A stretch of 12,244 nucleotides of DNA from positions 1 to 12,244 of the forward strand of contig JAJYAH010000128.1 in the NCBI GenBank assembly GCA_021779635.1. The letters run 5' to 3'. A program made the position numbers and the translations under genes. This stretch comes from Pseudomonadota bacterium. Its GTDB lineage: Bacteria; Pseudomonadota; Alphaproteobacteria; Rhizobiales; Xanthobacteraceae. Positions 1 through 7,306 of this stretch are shown here, in pieces (the first letter of the stretch is position 1; every line of letters begins with the position of its first letter). Below the pieces are notes generated by a model. That model made no database searches, had not been told where the DNA came from, and was given only the letters and a program-made list of their open reading frames with translations.

Positions 1-218
1 CTGGCGAGCCCAGCCTGTCGCTGCCCTGCTATGCCGAGCGGCGCTATGGTGGCGTGCCGGACGAAGAGATGCTGGTGGCGCTGCCGCCCTCGTATCTGGC
101 CAAGGCGATCACCGGCATGAAGGCGCTATCAAAGAATGGCCTGCGCTATCCGATCGCGCCCTATGGTATCCAAAGCGACGTGCGCGCCGGCATGGGCGTC
201 TCCTACGGCAAGAAATAG
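1..218 (+). CDS. C-terminal part of a probable DUF169-family protein (5' end outside window)
   Basis: The frame starting at base 3 is open from the window edge to a TAG at 216-218 and encodes 71 residues in codons typical of a high-G+C genome. The visible part contains a PCYAERRYGG-type segment, then PDEEMLVALP and GLRYPI near the end. From memory this order (a Cys/Arg/Gly-rich turn, a DDEM/DEEM stretch, then RYP) resembles the C-terminal half of DUF169 (COG2043) proteins, which have no well-established function. The family call comes from recall, not a search. The stop lies 43 bases before the next start on the same strand, so the two genes could be co-transcribed. No function is assigned. 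Confidence 0.55.
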   Translation, partial: GEPSLSLPCYAERRYGGVPDEEMLVALPPSYLAKAITGMKALSKNGLRYPIAPYGIQSDVRAGMGVSYGKK

Positions 219-261
219 CCGCGCGTCCGAATCTCCCCGAGCATCTCAAGGAAATCAGAAG

Positions 262-1461
262 ATGAAGCCTTCGTCGAAATTCGACATCGTTGTCTACGGC
301 GCAACCGGCTTCACCGGCCGGCTTGTCGCCGAATATCTCGCCTCGCATTATGCCGGAAAGGCCGATCTCAAATGGGCGATGGCCGGTCGCAGTCTGGACA
401 AGCTTGCTTCGGTTCGCGATGCGATCGGCGCTCCGGCCGACACGGCTCTGATCGCCGCTGACGCCGGCGATCCGGTTTCCCTGAAAGCGATGATCGACCA
501 GACCCGGTCGGTGCTGACCACGGTCGGCCCGTATCAGCTCTATGGCTCGGAACTGGTGGCGGCGTGCGCGGCATCCGGCACCGACTATTTCGATCTTTGC
601 GGCGAGCCGGTCTGGATGCGACAAATGATCGACGCCCACCAGGCCACGGCGCAATCATCCGGCGCGCGGATCGTGTTTTCCTGCGGCTTCGATTCGCTTC
701 CGTTCGAACTCGGCGTGTTCTTTCTTCAGGAGACCGCGAAGAAGGTTCTGGGCGCCCCGGTCGGCCGCGTCAAAGGCCGCGTCCGCAACATGAAGGGAAC
801 GTTCTCCGGCGGCACCGCCGCGAGCATCAAGGCGACGTTCGCGGCGGCCGCGAAAGACCTCAGCCTGGTTGCCATGCTGAAGAATCCGTTCGTGTTGACG
901 CCGGGCTTCGAAGGTCCGAAGCAGCCGCCGGGCAACAAGCCGTTATTCGACGAAGACCTGGGCATGTGGACGGCACCGTTTGTGATGGCGACCATCAACA
1001 CCCGCAATGTGCACCGCTCCAATCTCCTGATGGGCTTTCCCTACGGCAAGGATTTTGTTTATGACGAGATGGTGCTGACCGGTCCGGGCGAGAAAGGCGA
1101 AGCCAACGCCAAGCTCGTCGTCGCCGCCAACTCGGAGATGGGCGGCCCGGGAGGACCGAAGCCGGGGGAGGGCCCGTCGAAGGAACAGCGCGATAACGGG
1201 CTCTACGATCTGCTGTTCGTCGGCCTTGCCGAGGGGGGCCGTCAGATTCGCGTTGCGGTCCGCGGCGATCGCGATCCCGGTTACGGGTCGACGTCGAAAA
1301 TGATTTCGGAGTGCGCGATCTGCCTGTTGCGCGACACGCCGGAAGTTCCAGGTGGCATCTGGACCCCTGGCGCGGCGATGGGCGATCATCTGATCAAGCG
1401 GCTTGTCGACCACGCCGGACTGACGTTCGATGTCGAGGCTCAGGCCGCACGGGGGTCGTAG
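262..1461 (+). CDS. Saccharopine dehydrogenase-like / trans-acting enoyl reductase-like NAD(P)-binding oxidoreductase
   Basis: This 399-residue protein begins with a Rossmann dinucleotide-binding fold: a beta strand (FDIVVYG, residues 7-13) runs into the loop GATGFTG (13-19). That signature is typical of the saccharopine dehydrogenase NAD(P)-binding family, which includes the mycobacterial trans-acting enoyl reductases. The mid-region FSCGFDSLPFELG segment is also characteristic of that subgroup. I chose ATG 262 over an upstream in-frame start at 136 because AAGGA at 248-252 sits 9 bases before it, and because the upstream extension overlaps the preceding gene and has no fold-like sequence. 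The true substrate is unknown. Lysine-pathway saccharopine reduction is unlikely, since the family is broad and nothing nearby belongs to lysine metabolism. The enzyme is probably cytosolic. No intrinsic terminator is visible before the convergent gene at 1553. Confidence 0.85.
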   Translation: MKPSSKFDIVVYGATGFTGRLVAEYLASHYAGKADLKWAMAGRSLDKLASVRDAIGAPADTALIAADAGDPVSLKAMIDQTRSVLTTVGPYQLYGSELVAACAASGTDYFDLCGEPVWMRQMIDAHQATAQSSGARIVFSCGFDSLPFELGVFFLQETAKKVLGAPVGRVKGRVRNMKGTFSGGTAASIKATFAAAAKDLSLVAMLKNPFVLTPGFEGPKQPPGNKPLFDEDLGMWTAPFVMATINTRNVHRSNLLMGFPYGKDFVYDEMVLTGPGEKGEANAKLVVAANSEMGGPGGPKPGEGPSKEQRDNGLYDLLFVGLAEGGRQIRVAVRGDRDPGYGSTSKMISECAICLLRDTPEVPGGIWTPGAAMGDHLIKRLVDHAGLTFDVEAQAARGS

Positions 1462-1557
1462 CCGTACACCACGCAAGGCTATGAGACGATGCTGGCGGCG
1501 ACCGAGGAACTGAAGGCGATGATGGAGGCGCCGCAGGGCAAGCGCGCCGGCGCTAGG
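1462..1557 (+). pseudogene. Possible remnant: coding-like stretch in frame after the stop of the oxidoreductase gene
   Basis: Directly after the TAG at 1459-1461, the same reading frame continues with codons that look coding (mostly G/C third positions). They give a helix-like peptide containing YTTQGYETMLAATEELKAMM. An ATG at 1489 could begin a 63-residue ORF, but I see no Shine-Dalgarno sequence before it, and beyond about 1553 that ORF only shadows the opposite-strand gene. It may be the tail of a deleted neighbouring gene, or a C-terminal extension of the oxidoreductase cut off by a stop. I do not recognise the peptide. Confidence 0.3.
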
Positions 1558-2821
1558 AAGCCTGTCCGGGAACCACGAGCGGCTGATCCGCCGTGGACGT
1601 GTAGCGTTGTGCGGCCGCGAACATGCCCCACATCGCGCCCAGCATCATCCAGAAGTGCCGCCAGTGATCGGTGTCGATGATGAAGCTTTCGCCGACCGTC
1701 CCCAGAAACGCCGAGAAGATCGCCAGATAGGCGCGCTGCCAGGGCACGCGGACGAAGAGGTGCCGGAATCCCATGATGACCGTGACGAACACCAGCGCCG
1801 GGTAACAGATGCCGGCGATCCAGCCGCCGGACATGAAGGCGTTCAGGTAGGAATTATGGGTGTCTTCGGGGAAGTAGTTGTGAAACTGCAGCGGCCCGAT
1901 ACCGAACGGCAGATCGAGCGCCATCTGCGCGCCGAGGATATGTCGCCCGAACCGGCCGAAGCGGCCCTCGTCGTAGCTTTGATCGAAACTGGCGCGTTGC
2001 CTGAACATTTCATTGACGGAGTCAAACGACAACAGCACCGCGATCAGCATCGCCACGACGATCACCGCGACCACCGCCGTCACGATGATGCGCGAGCGTT
2101 GCGCGTGCGATCGGCTGGTCAGGATCATCAGCGCCAGCATGAAGGCCGACGTGAGCACCAGTCCACCCCACGCCGCGCGCGAGAACGCCAGCAGGATCGC
2201 GAGCGACATGATGCCCAATGCCATCGCGCTGCGGAACGATTTGCCGGGACGGTCGGAGACGACGCTCTGCAGGACGAACAGGGCAGGCAGGATCAGAAAT
2301 GCGCCCAGCACGTTCGGGTCCTTGAAGGTGCCGCGCGCGCGCTCATAAAGCGTCAGCAAATCATGTCCGCCCGGAACGAGATTGAAGTAGCCGGCGACAC
2401 CGGCGGCCGCTGCGATCATAGCGCCCACGACCAGGCCGCGGCGAAGCATGTCCAGCCGCGCTGCAGTGTCGTCCGACACCACCATCGCGAAAAACATCAC
2501 GGTGATCGCCATGTACCAGGACGTCGCAATCCAGTTGGCGACGTCCGGCTTGTCGAGAAAGGGGACGGCGCAGATGGTGTAGCCGATATTGACCAGGAAC
2601 AGCAGCAGCAACAGCGGCATAAAAACCAACCGCAGCCGCAGTCCGGTTGCAATGAAGATGATGGCGGCGACGAGTGTCACCAGTTCGTAAGGGCTTGGCT
2701 CGATGAAGACGATCGCCCCCGATGCCCCGACCAGCCACACCAGCGCACGCTGCAGCGCCACTACGCCCGGCGCAGCCGTCGCCGATGAGGGGAAGTCGCC
2801 GGCCGTCGCCGCATAGGTCAT
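1553..2821 (-). CDS. O-antigen ligase / Wzy-type polysaccharide polymerase-like membrane protein
   Basis: This 422-residue, strongly hydrophobic protein has roughly ten or eleven predicted membrane segments. It carries signatures of the O-antigen ligase/polymerase (Wzy_C) family. ARGTFKDPNVLGAFL precedes a helix, FSRAAWGGL follows, and a large periplasmic loop near the C-terminus contains GIGPLQFHNYFPEDTHNSYL followed by a Gly-rich helix; the HNSYL motif is read from about 1840-1860. Such proteins polymerise lipid-linked repeat units or transfer glycan chains in the periplasm, and sequence alone does not separate the two. I chose ATG 2821; a TTG at 2845 would add eight residues, and neither start has a convincing ribosome-binding site. 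It lies 65 bases downstream of the sugar transferase on the same strand and probably shares its transcript. It converges with the oxidoreductase gene. Confidence 0.85.
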   Translation of the reverse strand: MTYAATAGDFPSSATAAPGVVALQRALVWLVGASGAIVFIEPSPYELVTLVAAIIFIATGLRLRLVFMPLLLLLFLVNIGYTICAVPFLDKPDVANWIATSWYMAITVMFFAMVVSDDTAARLDMLRRGLVVGAMIAAAAGVAGYFNLVPGGHDLLTLYERARGTFKDPNVLGAFLILPALFVLQSVVSDRPGKSFRSAMALGIMSLAILLAFSRAAWGGLVLTSAFMLALMILTSRSHAQRSRIIVTAVVAVIVVAMLIAVLLSFDSVNEMFRQRASFDQSYDEGRFGRFGRHILGAQMALDLPFGIGPLQFHNYFPEDTHNSYLNAFMSGGWIAGICYPALVFVTVIMGFRHLFVRVPWQRAYLAIFSAFLGTVGESFIIDTDHWRHFWMMLGAMWGMFAAAQRYTSTADQPLVVPGQAS

Positions 2822-2886
2822 CACACACACTCGCAACTTACGCAACGTAACTGCAGGCTACGCCGGGCCGGGCCTTCCGGGGTGGG

Positions 2887-4431
2887 TCAGTAGGCGTTCT
2901 CGGTCATCAGTGCCAGGGGCGTCTTGAGAAGAATGTAGAGGTCGAACAGCACCGACCAGTTCTCGATGTAATAGAGATCGAACTCGACGCGCTTCTGGAT
3001 TTTCTCTTCGCTGTCTACTTCGCCGCGCCAGCCGTTGATTTGCGCCCAGCCGGTGATGCCTGGCTTGACGCGATGGCGCGCGAAATAACCGTCGACCGCT
3101 TCGTCGAATAACCGGCTCTGCAGCTTGCCCTGCACGGCGTGCGGGCGCGGCCCGACCAGCGAAAGATTGTTCTTGAACACGACGTTGAAGAGCTGCGGCA
3201 ACTCGTCAAGGCTCGTCTTGCGGATGAAGCGTCCGACCCGGGTGACGCGGGGATCGTTCTTGGTCACGACCTTCGAGGCCAGCGGATCGGCCTGATCGTG
3301 ATACAGCGAGCGGAACTTGAAGACGTCGATACGCTCGTTGTTGAAGCCGAAGCGCTTCTGGCGGAACAGCACCGGGCCCGGACTGTCGAGCCTGACCGCA
3401 AGCGCGACCACCGCCATCAGCGGAGAGGCCAGCAGCAGAATGATGGCGCCGACGACGTGGTCGAACAGCCACTTCATCACCAGATCCCAGTCGGTGATCG
3501 GCGCCTCGAAAACATCGAGGGTCGGGACCTTGCCGAGATAGGAATAGGCGCGAGGGCGGAAGCGCAGCTTGTTGGTGTGAGCGGAAAGCCGAATGTCCAC
3601 CGGCAACACCCACAATTTCTTCAGCATTTCGAGAATTCGTGTCTCGGCCGAGATCGGCAGTGCGAACAGCACGAGGTCGACCCGGGTGCGGCGGGCGAAC
3701 TCGATGATGTCATCGACCTTGCCGAGTTTTGCGCTGCCGGCGCAGGTTTCAAGCGCACGGCTGTCGTTGCGGTCATCGAACACGCCGAGGATATCGATGT
3801 CCGAATCGTCCTGGGCGTTGAGCGCCTCGATCAGCTTTTCGCCGCTTTGATCCGAGCCGACCACGATGGTGCGGCGATCGAGCCGGCCTTCGCGCGCCCA
3901 GCCGCGCACCATCGCGCGCAGGCACAGGCGTTCGATGACAAGCGCTGCCAGACCGACAAAGAAAAATGCAGAGAGCCAGAGCCGGGATACCTCGCCGCCG
4001 AGTTTGGCAAAGAAGGAAGCGCCGATGAACAGCAGAAACACGAATGCCCAGGAAGAAATCATCCGGGTCATCTGCCGGAGTTGACCGCGGAACACCTGCA
4101 CTTCGTAGATATCGGAAGCCTGAAAGCAGACCACCGCGGTCGCGGTCATGGCGAAAATGGCCACGATATATTCCCAGCGGAAACCGCTGATACGGGCCAC
4201 ATATCCGAGATAGAGCGCGACGCCGATGAAACTCAGCAATGCAAAATCGGCGAAGCGAACGGCGCCTGCGATCACGATCGGCGAATATGCCGGGCGTACC
4301 TTCTGGTTGGCGATGGCGAGCGCGGCCTGTGACAACCGGCGGCGCCGCTCGATGCGAGGGCGATCCGTCGAGGTGGATGCCGCAGCCGCTGCCGCGGCGT
4401 CTAGCATGGAGCGTGCGTTGATCGGTTCCAC
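2887..4431 (-). CDS. Polyisoprenyl-phosphate hexose-1-phosphate transferase (WcaJ/ExoY-type initiating sugar transferase)
   Basis: This 514-residue membrane enzyme would start glycan assembly by moving a sugar-1-phosphate from a nucleotide sugar onto undecaprenyl phosphate at the inner membrane. Four hydrophobic segments fall between about residues 49 and 185. A soluble Rossmann-like (CoA_binding_3-type) domain begins at [13 protein letters not shown], and another hydrophobic segment ([17 protein letters not shown]) leads into the bacterial sugar transferase domain. That domain shows [27 protein letters not shown] (from about residue 406), [15 protein letters not shown] and a C-terminal ENAY, all hallmarks of the full-length WcaJ-type class. 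The start is GTG 4431 with weak Shine-Dalgarno support; ATG 4407 is an alternative. The N-terminus has an Ala-rich stretch then an Arg-rich one ([10 protein letters not shown]). The specific sugar cannot be read from sequence. The Rhizobiales protein UppE belongs to the same class. Confidence 0.92.
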   Translation of the reverse strand: MEPINARSMLDAAAAAAASTSTDRPRIERRRRLSQAALAIANQKVRPAYSPIVIAGAVRFADFALLSFIGVALYLGYVARISGFRWEYIVAIFAMTATAVVCFQASDIYEVQVFRGQLRQMTRMISSWAFVFLLFIGASFFAKLGGEVSRLWLSAFFFVGLAALVIERLCLRAMVRGWAREGRLDRRTIVVGSDQSGEKLIEALNAQDDSDIDILGVFDDRNDSRALETCAGSAKLGKVDDIIEFARRTRVDLVLFALPISAETRILEMLKKLWVLPVDIRLSAHTNKLRFRPRAYSYLGKVPTLDVFEAPITDWDLVMKWLFDHVVGAIILLLASPLMAVVALAVRLDSPGPVLFRQKRFGFNNERIDVFKFRSLYHDQADPLASKVVTKNDPRVTRVGRFIRKTSLDELPQLFNVVFKNNLSLVGPRPHAVQGKLQSRLFDEAVDGYFARHRVKPGITGWAQINGWRGEVDSEEKIQKRVEFDLYYIENWSVLFDLYILLKTPLALMTENAY

Positions 4432-4452
4432 TGTCGCTTAAGTCCGGTCGTT

Positions 4453-4493
4453 CACGCGCATCTAGGCATGCGCGTGCCGGGGCGTAATGCCCC
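4453..4493. other. Two adjacent hairpins in the spacer upstream of the sugar transferase gene
   Basis: CACGCGCAT (4453-4461) and ATGCGCGTG (4468-4476) form a perfect 9-bp inverted repeat around a 6-base loop. Three bases later GGGGC (4479-4483) and GCCCC (4489-4493) form a second, 5-bp stem around GTAAT. On the minus strand both would lie in the leader of the sugar transferase mRNA, 22 or more bases before its GTG. Neither is followed by a U-run in that direction, so a plain intrinsic terminator is unlikely. An attenuator, a stability hairpin between operon genes, or a small palindromic repeat are possible. Confidence 0.5.
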
Positions 4494-4537
4494 CTCAACG
4501 GGCTTAGAGGACAAATCGGAAGAAACTGTTATCGTTG

Positions 4538-4552
4538 GTAAAGAACGGTTAA
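4538..4552 (-). promoter_or_regulatory. CtrA-like box (TTAA-N7-TTAC) upstream of the sugar transferase gene
   Basis: On the minus strand the sequence reads TTAACCGTTCTTTACC, which is TTAA, seven bases, then TTAC. This is one base from the TTAA-N7-TTAA consensus bound by the alphaproteobacterial cell-cycle regulator CtrA. It overlaps the TAA stop of the glycosyltransferase gene and lies about 107 bases before the sugar transferase start, so it could mark an internal promoter. Motif matching only; no binding evidence. Confidence 0.4.
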
Positions 4553-5682
4553 CGATTTGCAAACGCGTCGCGATAGCCCGCCAGCACGCCCTCGACCATC
4601 GCCTTTTGTGAAAAGTGCAGAAAGATTCGCTCTCGAAGGGATTTTGCGCGCGCCAGCGCGCTGGCGGGATCCTCAAGTGCGGTTTCGATGGCGTCCGCCA
4701 TCGCGCCCACGCTATTGGGAGCAAACAGCGCATCGGTATGCGGTCCAAAGATTTCGGGGATGCCGCCGACCCTCGCGGCCACCATTGGGATTCCGGCCGC
4801 GGCCGCCTCGATCACCACATAGGGCATCGAATCCCCGCGCGACGGAACCACCAGCAGCGAGCCCTTTGAAAAGCCATATCGCGCCTTGACGTGGCCGATG
4901 AAGCGCACCGCCTCGCCTAGGCCGAGCCTCTGGATTTGAGCCTTGAGGCCCTCGATTTCCTCGCCGTCACCGGCAAGCGTCAGCGTGACCGGTTTGCCGT
5001 CGCCGCGAAGCCGCGCTACCGCATCGATCAGGATGTCCGCCCCCTTGATATGCCTGAATTCGCCGACATAGACGATATCGGTTGCATCAGCAGCCCGGAC
5101 AATCGGGTCGAACTCGTCCGCCGTCACACCGTTGAACACGCAGCGTACCAGCCCGGATGGTGTGCCGATGGTGCGCTGGTAGGTATCGCGCGCGAATTCG
5201 CTTTCGAACAGGAACAGGTCGGTGCTGTTCATCAGCGCCCGTTCGAGGCGGCTGTAGAGTACGCCCTTTAGCGTATTCAACGGGTAATGCAGCGAGCCGC
5301 CATGCGGCGTATAGACGCGAATGGTTTTTTCCGAGCGGGTCTTCAGTCGAATGAAAGCGCCGGCTTTGGCGCCGTGTCCGTGCAGGACATCCGGTTTCAG
5401 CTGGCGGATCAGGCGCATGAAATGGGCCCATACCAGAACGTCGGTCGGAAAGGGTTCGCGCCGAATGGCGAGACGATGAACGCCGAGCTTGAGCCGGGGC
5501 GCGATCCCCGCGAGCGCCGCTTCAGCCCGTTCGCCGCCGGTAAGGCTGTCGGCGATGATGCCGACATGGTGGCCGCGATCGGCCTGACCGTTGGCGAGGT
5601 CCAGGATATGACGGAAGATTCCGCCGACCGGTGCGCGAACCGCGTGCAGGATACGAAGCGGTTGTTCTGAAATCGCGGGCAT
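4549..5682 (-). CDS. GT4-family (GT-B fold) glycosyltransferase
   Basis: This 377-residue protein would add a sugar from a nucleotide donor to the growing lipid-linked glycan on the cytoplasmic face of the inner membrane. The N-terminal acceptor domain opens with LRILHAVRAPVGGIFRHILDLA, the Gly-rich loop usual for GT4 enzymes, and contains LHGHGAKAG. The C-terminal donor domain starts at DIVYVGEFRHIKGADILIDA. It then has LTLAGDGEE and, from residue 280, PSRGDSMPYVVIEAAAAG followed by GGIPE. The family's E-x7-E pair reads D284-x7-E292 here, a conservative change of the first acid. The length is typical. ATG 5682 follows the upstream gene's stop by two bases, indicating translational coupling with the Wza-like gene. 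Donor sugar and linkage cannot be determined. Confidence 0.92.
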   Translation of the reverse strand: MPAISEQPLRILHAVRAPVGGIFRHILDLANGQADRGHHVGIIADSLTGGERAEAALAGIAPRLKLGVHRLAIRREPFPTDVLVWAHFMRLIRQLKPDVLHGHGAKAGAFIRLKTRSEKTIRVYTPHGGSLHYPLNTLKGVLYSRLERALMNSTDLFLFESEFARDTYQRTIGTPSGLVRCVFNGVTADEFDPIVRAADATDIVYVGEFRHIKGADILIDAVARLRGDGKPVTLTLAGDGEEIEGLKAQIQRLGLGEAVRFIGHVKARYGFSKGSLLVVPSRGDSMPYVVIEAAAAGIPMVAARVGGIPEIFGPHTDALFAPNSVGAMADAIETALEDPASALARAKSLRERIFLHFSQKAMVEGVLAGYRDAFANR

Positions 5683-5684
5683 GG

Positions 5685-6419
5685 TCAGAACCAGCGCTCG
5701 CCGACAAAGACGGTGTCGCCGGGGCTGACGGGGGTGCCGAGCGGCACCACATAGCGGGATGAACCGGAGGCATCGGTGTGGGTCAGGGTGACGCGGTCGC
5801 GCTTGGCGCGCGGCGAAAAGCCGCCGGCAATCGCCACCGCACTTTCGACGCTCATATTGGGCACGTAGGGATATTGGCCGGGGGCTGCGACTTCGCCAAG
5901 GATGAAGAACGGCCGATAGGATTCGATCTCGACCGCCACCGAGGGATCGCGGATATAGCCGCCGCGCAGCCTGCCGGTGATCGCGGACGCCAGTTCCGCC
6001 GGTGTCCGTCCGCGCGCCGGCACTGAGCCGATCAGCGGCATGGTGATCGCGCCGCCGGCATCGATGGCGTAGGTATTGGTCAGGCCCTCCTGGCCATAGA
6101 CCACGACCCGCAATTTGTCGCCGGCATCGAGCCGGTAGGCGGCATCATAGGCCGCCGGGGCGTAACGCGGCGATGGTCCGGCAAAGCTGGCGCGAAGCGC
6201 GCTGATGGCGCCACCGGAATCGGCGACGCCCGGTGGCGACGCGACCGCGACCCGTGGCGCCGGTCCGTACGGCTGGCCATAGGCCAGAGAATCCAGATCG
6301 CCTTGCGGCTCCACCGTTGCGACAGGACCGGATGTGTGCGTGCAGCCCGACAACGCGAGCGCGGCCATGGCGGAAATGATCGGCAATCGAAACGCGCGCG
6401 CAACCCGCACCGGAGCCAT
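5685..6419 (-). CDS. Wza/ExoF-type polysaccharide export lipoprotein (short form)
   Basis: This 244-residue protein has an Arg-containing N-terminus, a hydrophobic helix and a lipobox (LSGC, Cys26), so it is probably an outer-membrane lipoprotein. The linker of about 65 residues is rich in Pro/Gly/Ala. The polysaccharide export domain follows: YRLDAGDKLRVVVYGQ (95-110), a DAGGAITMPLIG strand and RDPSVAVEIESYRP (158-170). After it comes a soluble-ligand (SLBB-like) segment, FFILGEVAAPGQYPYV to about residue 215. E. coli Wza is about 379 residues and ends with extra repeats and a pore-forming amphipathic helix; those are absent here. ATG 6419 directly abuts an AGAGGG run, too close for a normal Shine-Dalgarno. 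GTG 6410, nine bases after that run, is a good alternative start. It is first in the cluster and two bases from the glycosyltransferase. Confidence 0.9.
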   Translation of the reverse strand: MAPVRVARAFRLPIISAMAALALSGCTHTSGPVATVEPQGDLDSLAYGQPYGPAPRVAVASPPGVADSGGAISALRASFAGPSPRYAPAAYDAAYRLDAGDKLRVVVYGQEGLTNTYAIDAGGAITMPLIGSVPARGRTPAELASAITGRLRGGYIRDPSVAVEIESYRPFFILGEVAAPGQYPYVPNMSVESAVAIAGGFSPRAKRDRVTLTHTDASGSSRYVVPLGTPVSPGDTVFVGERWF

Positions 6420-6456
6420 CCCTCTTAGCGAGACAGCTTAAAGTCTTGCACCGGTT

Positions 6457-6464
6457 ATGGTTAA
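6457..6464 (-). promoter_or_regulatory. CtrA-type 8-mer TTAACCAT upstream of the export lipoprotein gene
   Basis: The minus strand carries TTAACCAT (ATGGTTAA on the plus strand) about 38 bases before the lipoprotein ATG, in the 107-base gap after msrA. As I recall, this 8-mer is one of the CtrA-associated motifs described in Caulobacter. It may sit within the promoter of the polysaccharide cluster. I found no other copy while reading the window's intergenic DNA. This rests on one short motif. Confidence 0.35.
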
Positions 6465-6485
6465 CAAATCGTTTGCCCGATCGAT

Positions 6486-6516
6486 CAGGCAGGCCGGGCA
6501 AAGCCAGCCCCGCCTG
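6486..6516 (-). terminator. Possible hairpin terminator or attenuator after msrA
   Basis: Read on the minus strand, CAGGCGGG and CCTGCCTG form an outer 8-bp stem (one G-U). Inside it GCTGG and CCGGC form a second 5-bp stem (one G-U) around a short loop. The structure starts 11 bases past the msrA stop. No U-run follows, so termination would be weak or Rho-assisted; it may partly insulate the polysaccharide genes from msrA. Confidence 0.4.
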
Positions 6517-6526
6517 GGCGCAGCGA

Positions 6527-7183
6527 TCAGGCGCTAACGCCCGCGCCGATCGGACAGGACACCCCGGTGCCGCCGAGCCCGCAATAGCCGGCCGGATTCT
6601 TGGCCAGATATTGCTGATGATAGTCCTCGGCGAAGTAGAACTCGGCGGCGGGCGCAATCTCGGTAGTAATGGTGCCGAGACCTTTGGCCGCCAGCGCTTT
6701 CTGATAGGCCACCTTCGACGCGTCCACGGCTTTACGCTGCGCGTCGCTGAACGTGTAGATCGCCGAACGATACTGGGTGCCGACGTCATTGCCCTGGCGC
6801 ATCCCCTGCGTCGGGTTGTGGCTCTCCCAAAATGTCTTCAGCAGTTGATCGTAAGATATCTTCTTGGGATCGAATACCACCAGCACCACTTCGGTATGAC
6901 CGGTGCGGCCCGAGCATACTTCCTCATAAGTCGGGTTGGCGGTGTGACCGCCGGCATAGCCCACAGCGGTGGTAAAGATGCCGTCACCGAGTTCCCAGAA
7001 TTTACGCTCCGAGCCCCAGAAGCAGCCGAGGCCGAACACCGCCTGCTCCAGACCTGCGGGATAAGGCGGCTGCAACGGGCGGCCGTTGACGAAATGGCTG
7101 GTCGCAGTCGGGATCGGCTTCGCTCGGCCTGGCAGCGCCTCGGCAGCAGTTGGCAAGGCAGTGGTTTTGCGCATGAACAGCAT
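6527..7183 (-). CDS. msrA: Peptide methionine (S)-S-oxide reductase MsrA
   Basis: This 218-residue enzyme reduces the S-epimer of methionine sulfoxide in proteins and free methionine, repairing oxidative damage with thioredoxin as reductant. The catalytic motif GCFWG holds Cys54. Other family landmarks are [10 protein letters not shown] (71-80), [12 protein letters not shown] and [12 protein letters not shown] (129-140). Resolving cysteines are expected in the C-terminal [13 protein letters not shown] (Cys201 and Cys210), the same three-cysteine arrangement as E. coli MsrA. No export signal is evident; the roughly 45-residue N-terminal extension before the catalytic domain is typical of this MsrA subtype. 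ATG 7183 is well supported by GGAGG six bases upstream. The fused MsrB domain of some species is absent. Confidence 0.97.
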   Translation of the reverse strand: MLFMRKTTALPTAAEALPGRAKPIPTATSHFVNGRPLQPPYPAGLEQAVFGLGCFWGSERKFWELGDGIFTTAVGYAGGHTANPTYEEVCSGRTGHTEVVLVVFDPKKISYDQLLKTFWESHNPTQGMRQGNDVGTQYRSAIYTFSDAQRKAVDASKVAYQKALAAKGLGTITTEIAPAAEFYFAEDYHQQYLAKNPAGYCGLGGTGVSCPIGAGVSA

Positions 7184-7306
7184 GGATTACCTCCCGGAGG
7201 GATGTCTCGCTAATGTCCGTCACCAATATATGTCTTTACGCCGGACGCAGTAGCCCCATTACGCCGGCGCGTTCGGCATGAACGCCGCATCACCGTGCCG
7301 TCTGGC

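Noticed and set aside
1607..2788. 393-codon plus-strand open frame opposite the Wzy-like gene
   Set aside because: The product is a His/Asp/Arg/Gln-rich low-complexity chain typical of the antisense of a high-G+C membrane protein gene; the opposite strand has clear family motifs.
3139..4332. 397-codon plus-strand open frame opposite the sugar transferase
   Set aside because: No domain and an antisense-like composition; the minus strand encodes an unmistakable transferase.
7269..7285. Terminator between the small membrane protein and msrA
   Set aside because: GCGTTC/GAACGC is only a 6-bp stem and is not followed by a U-run; too weak to call.
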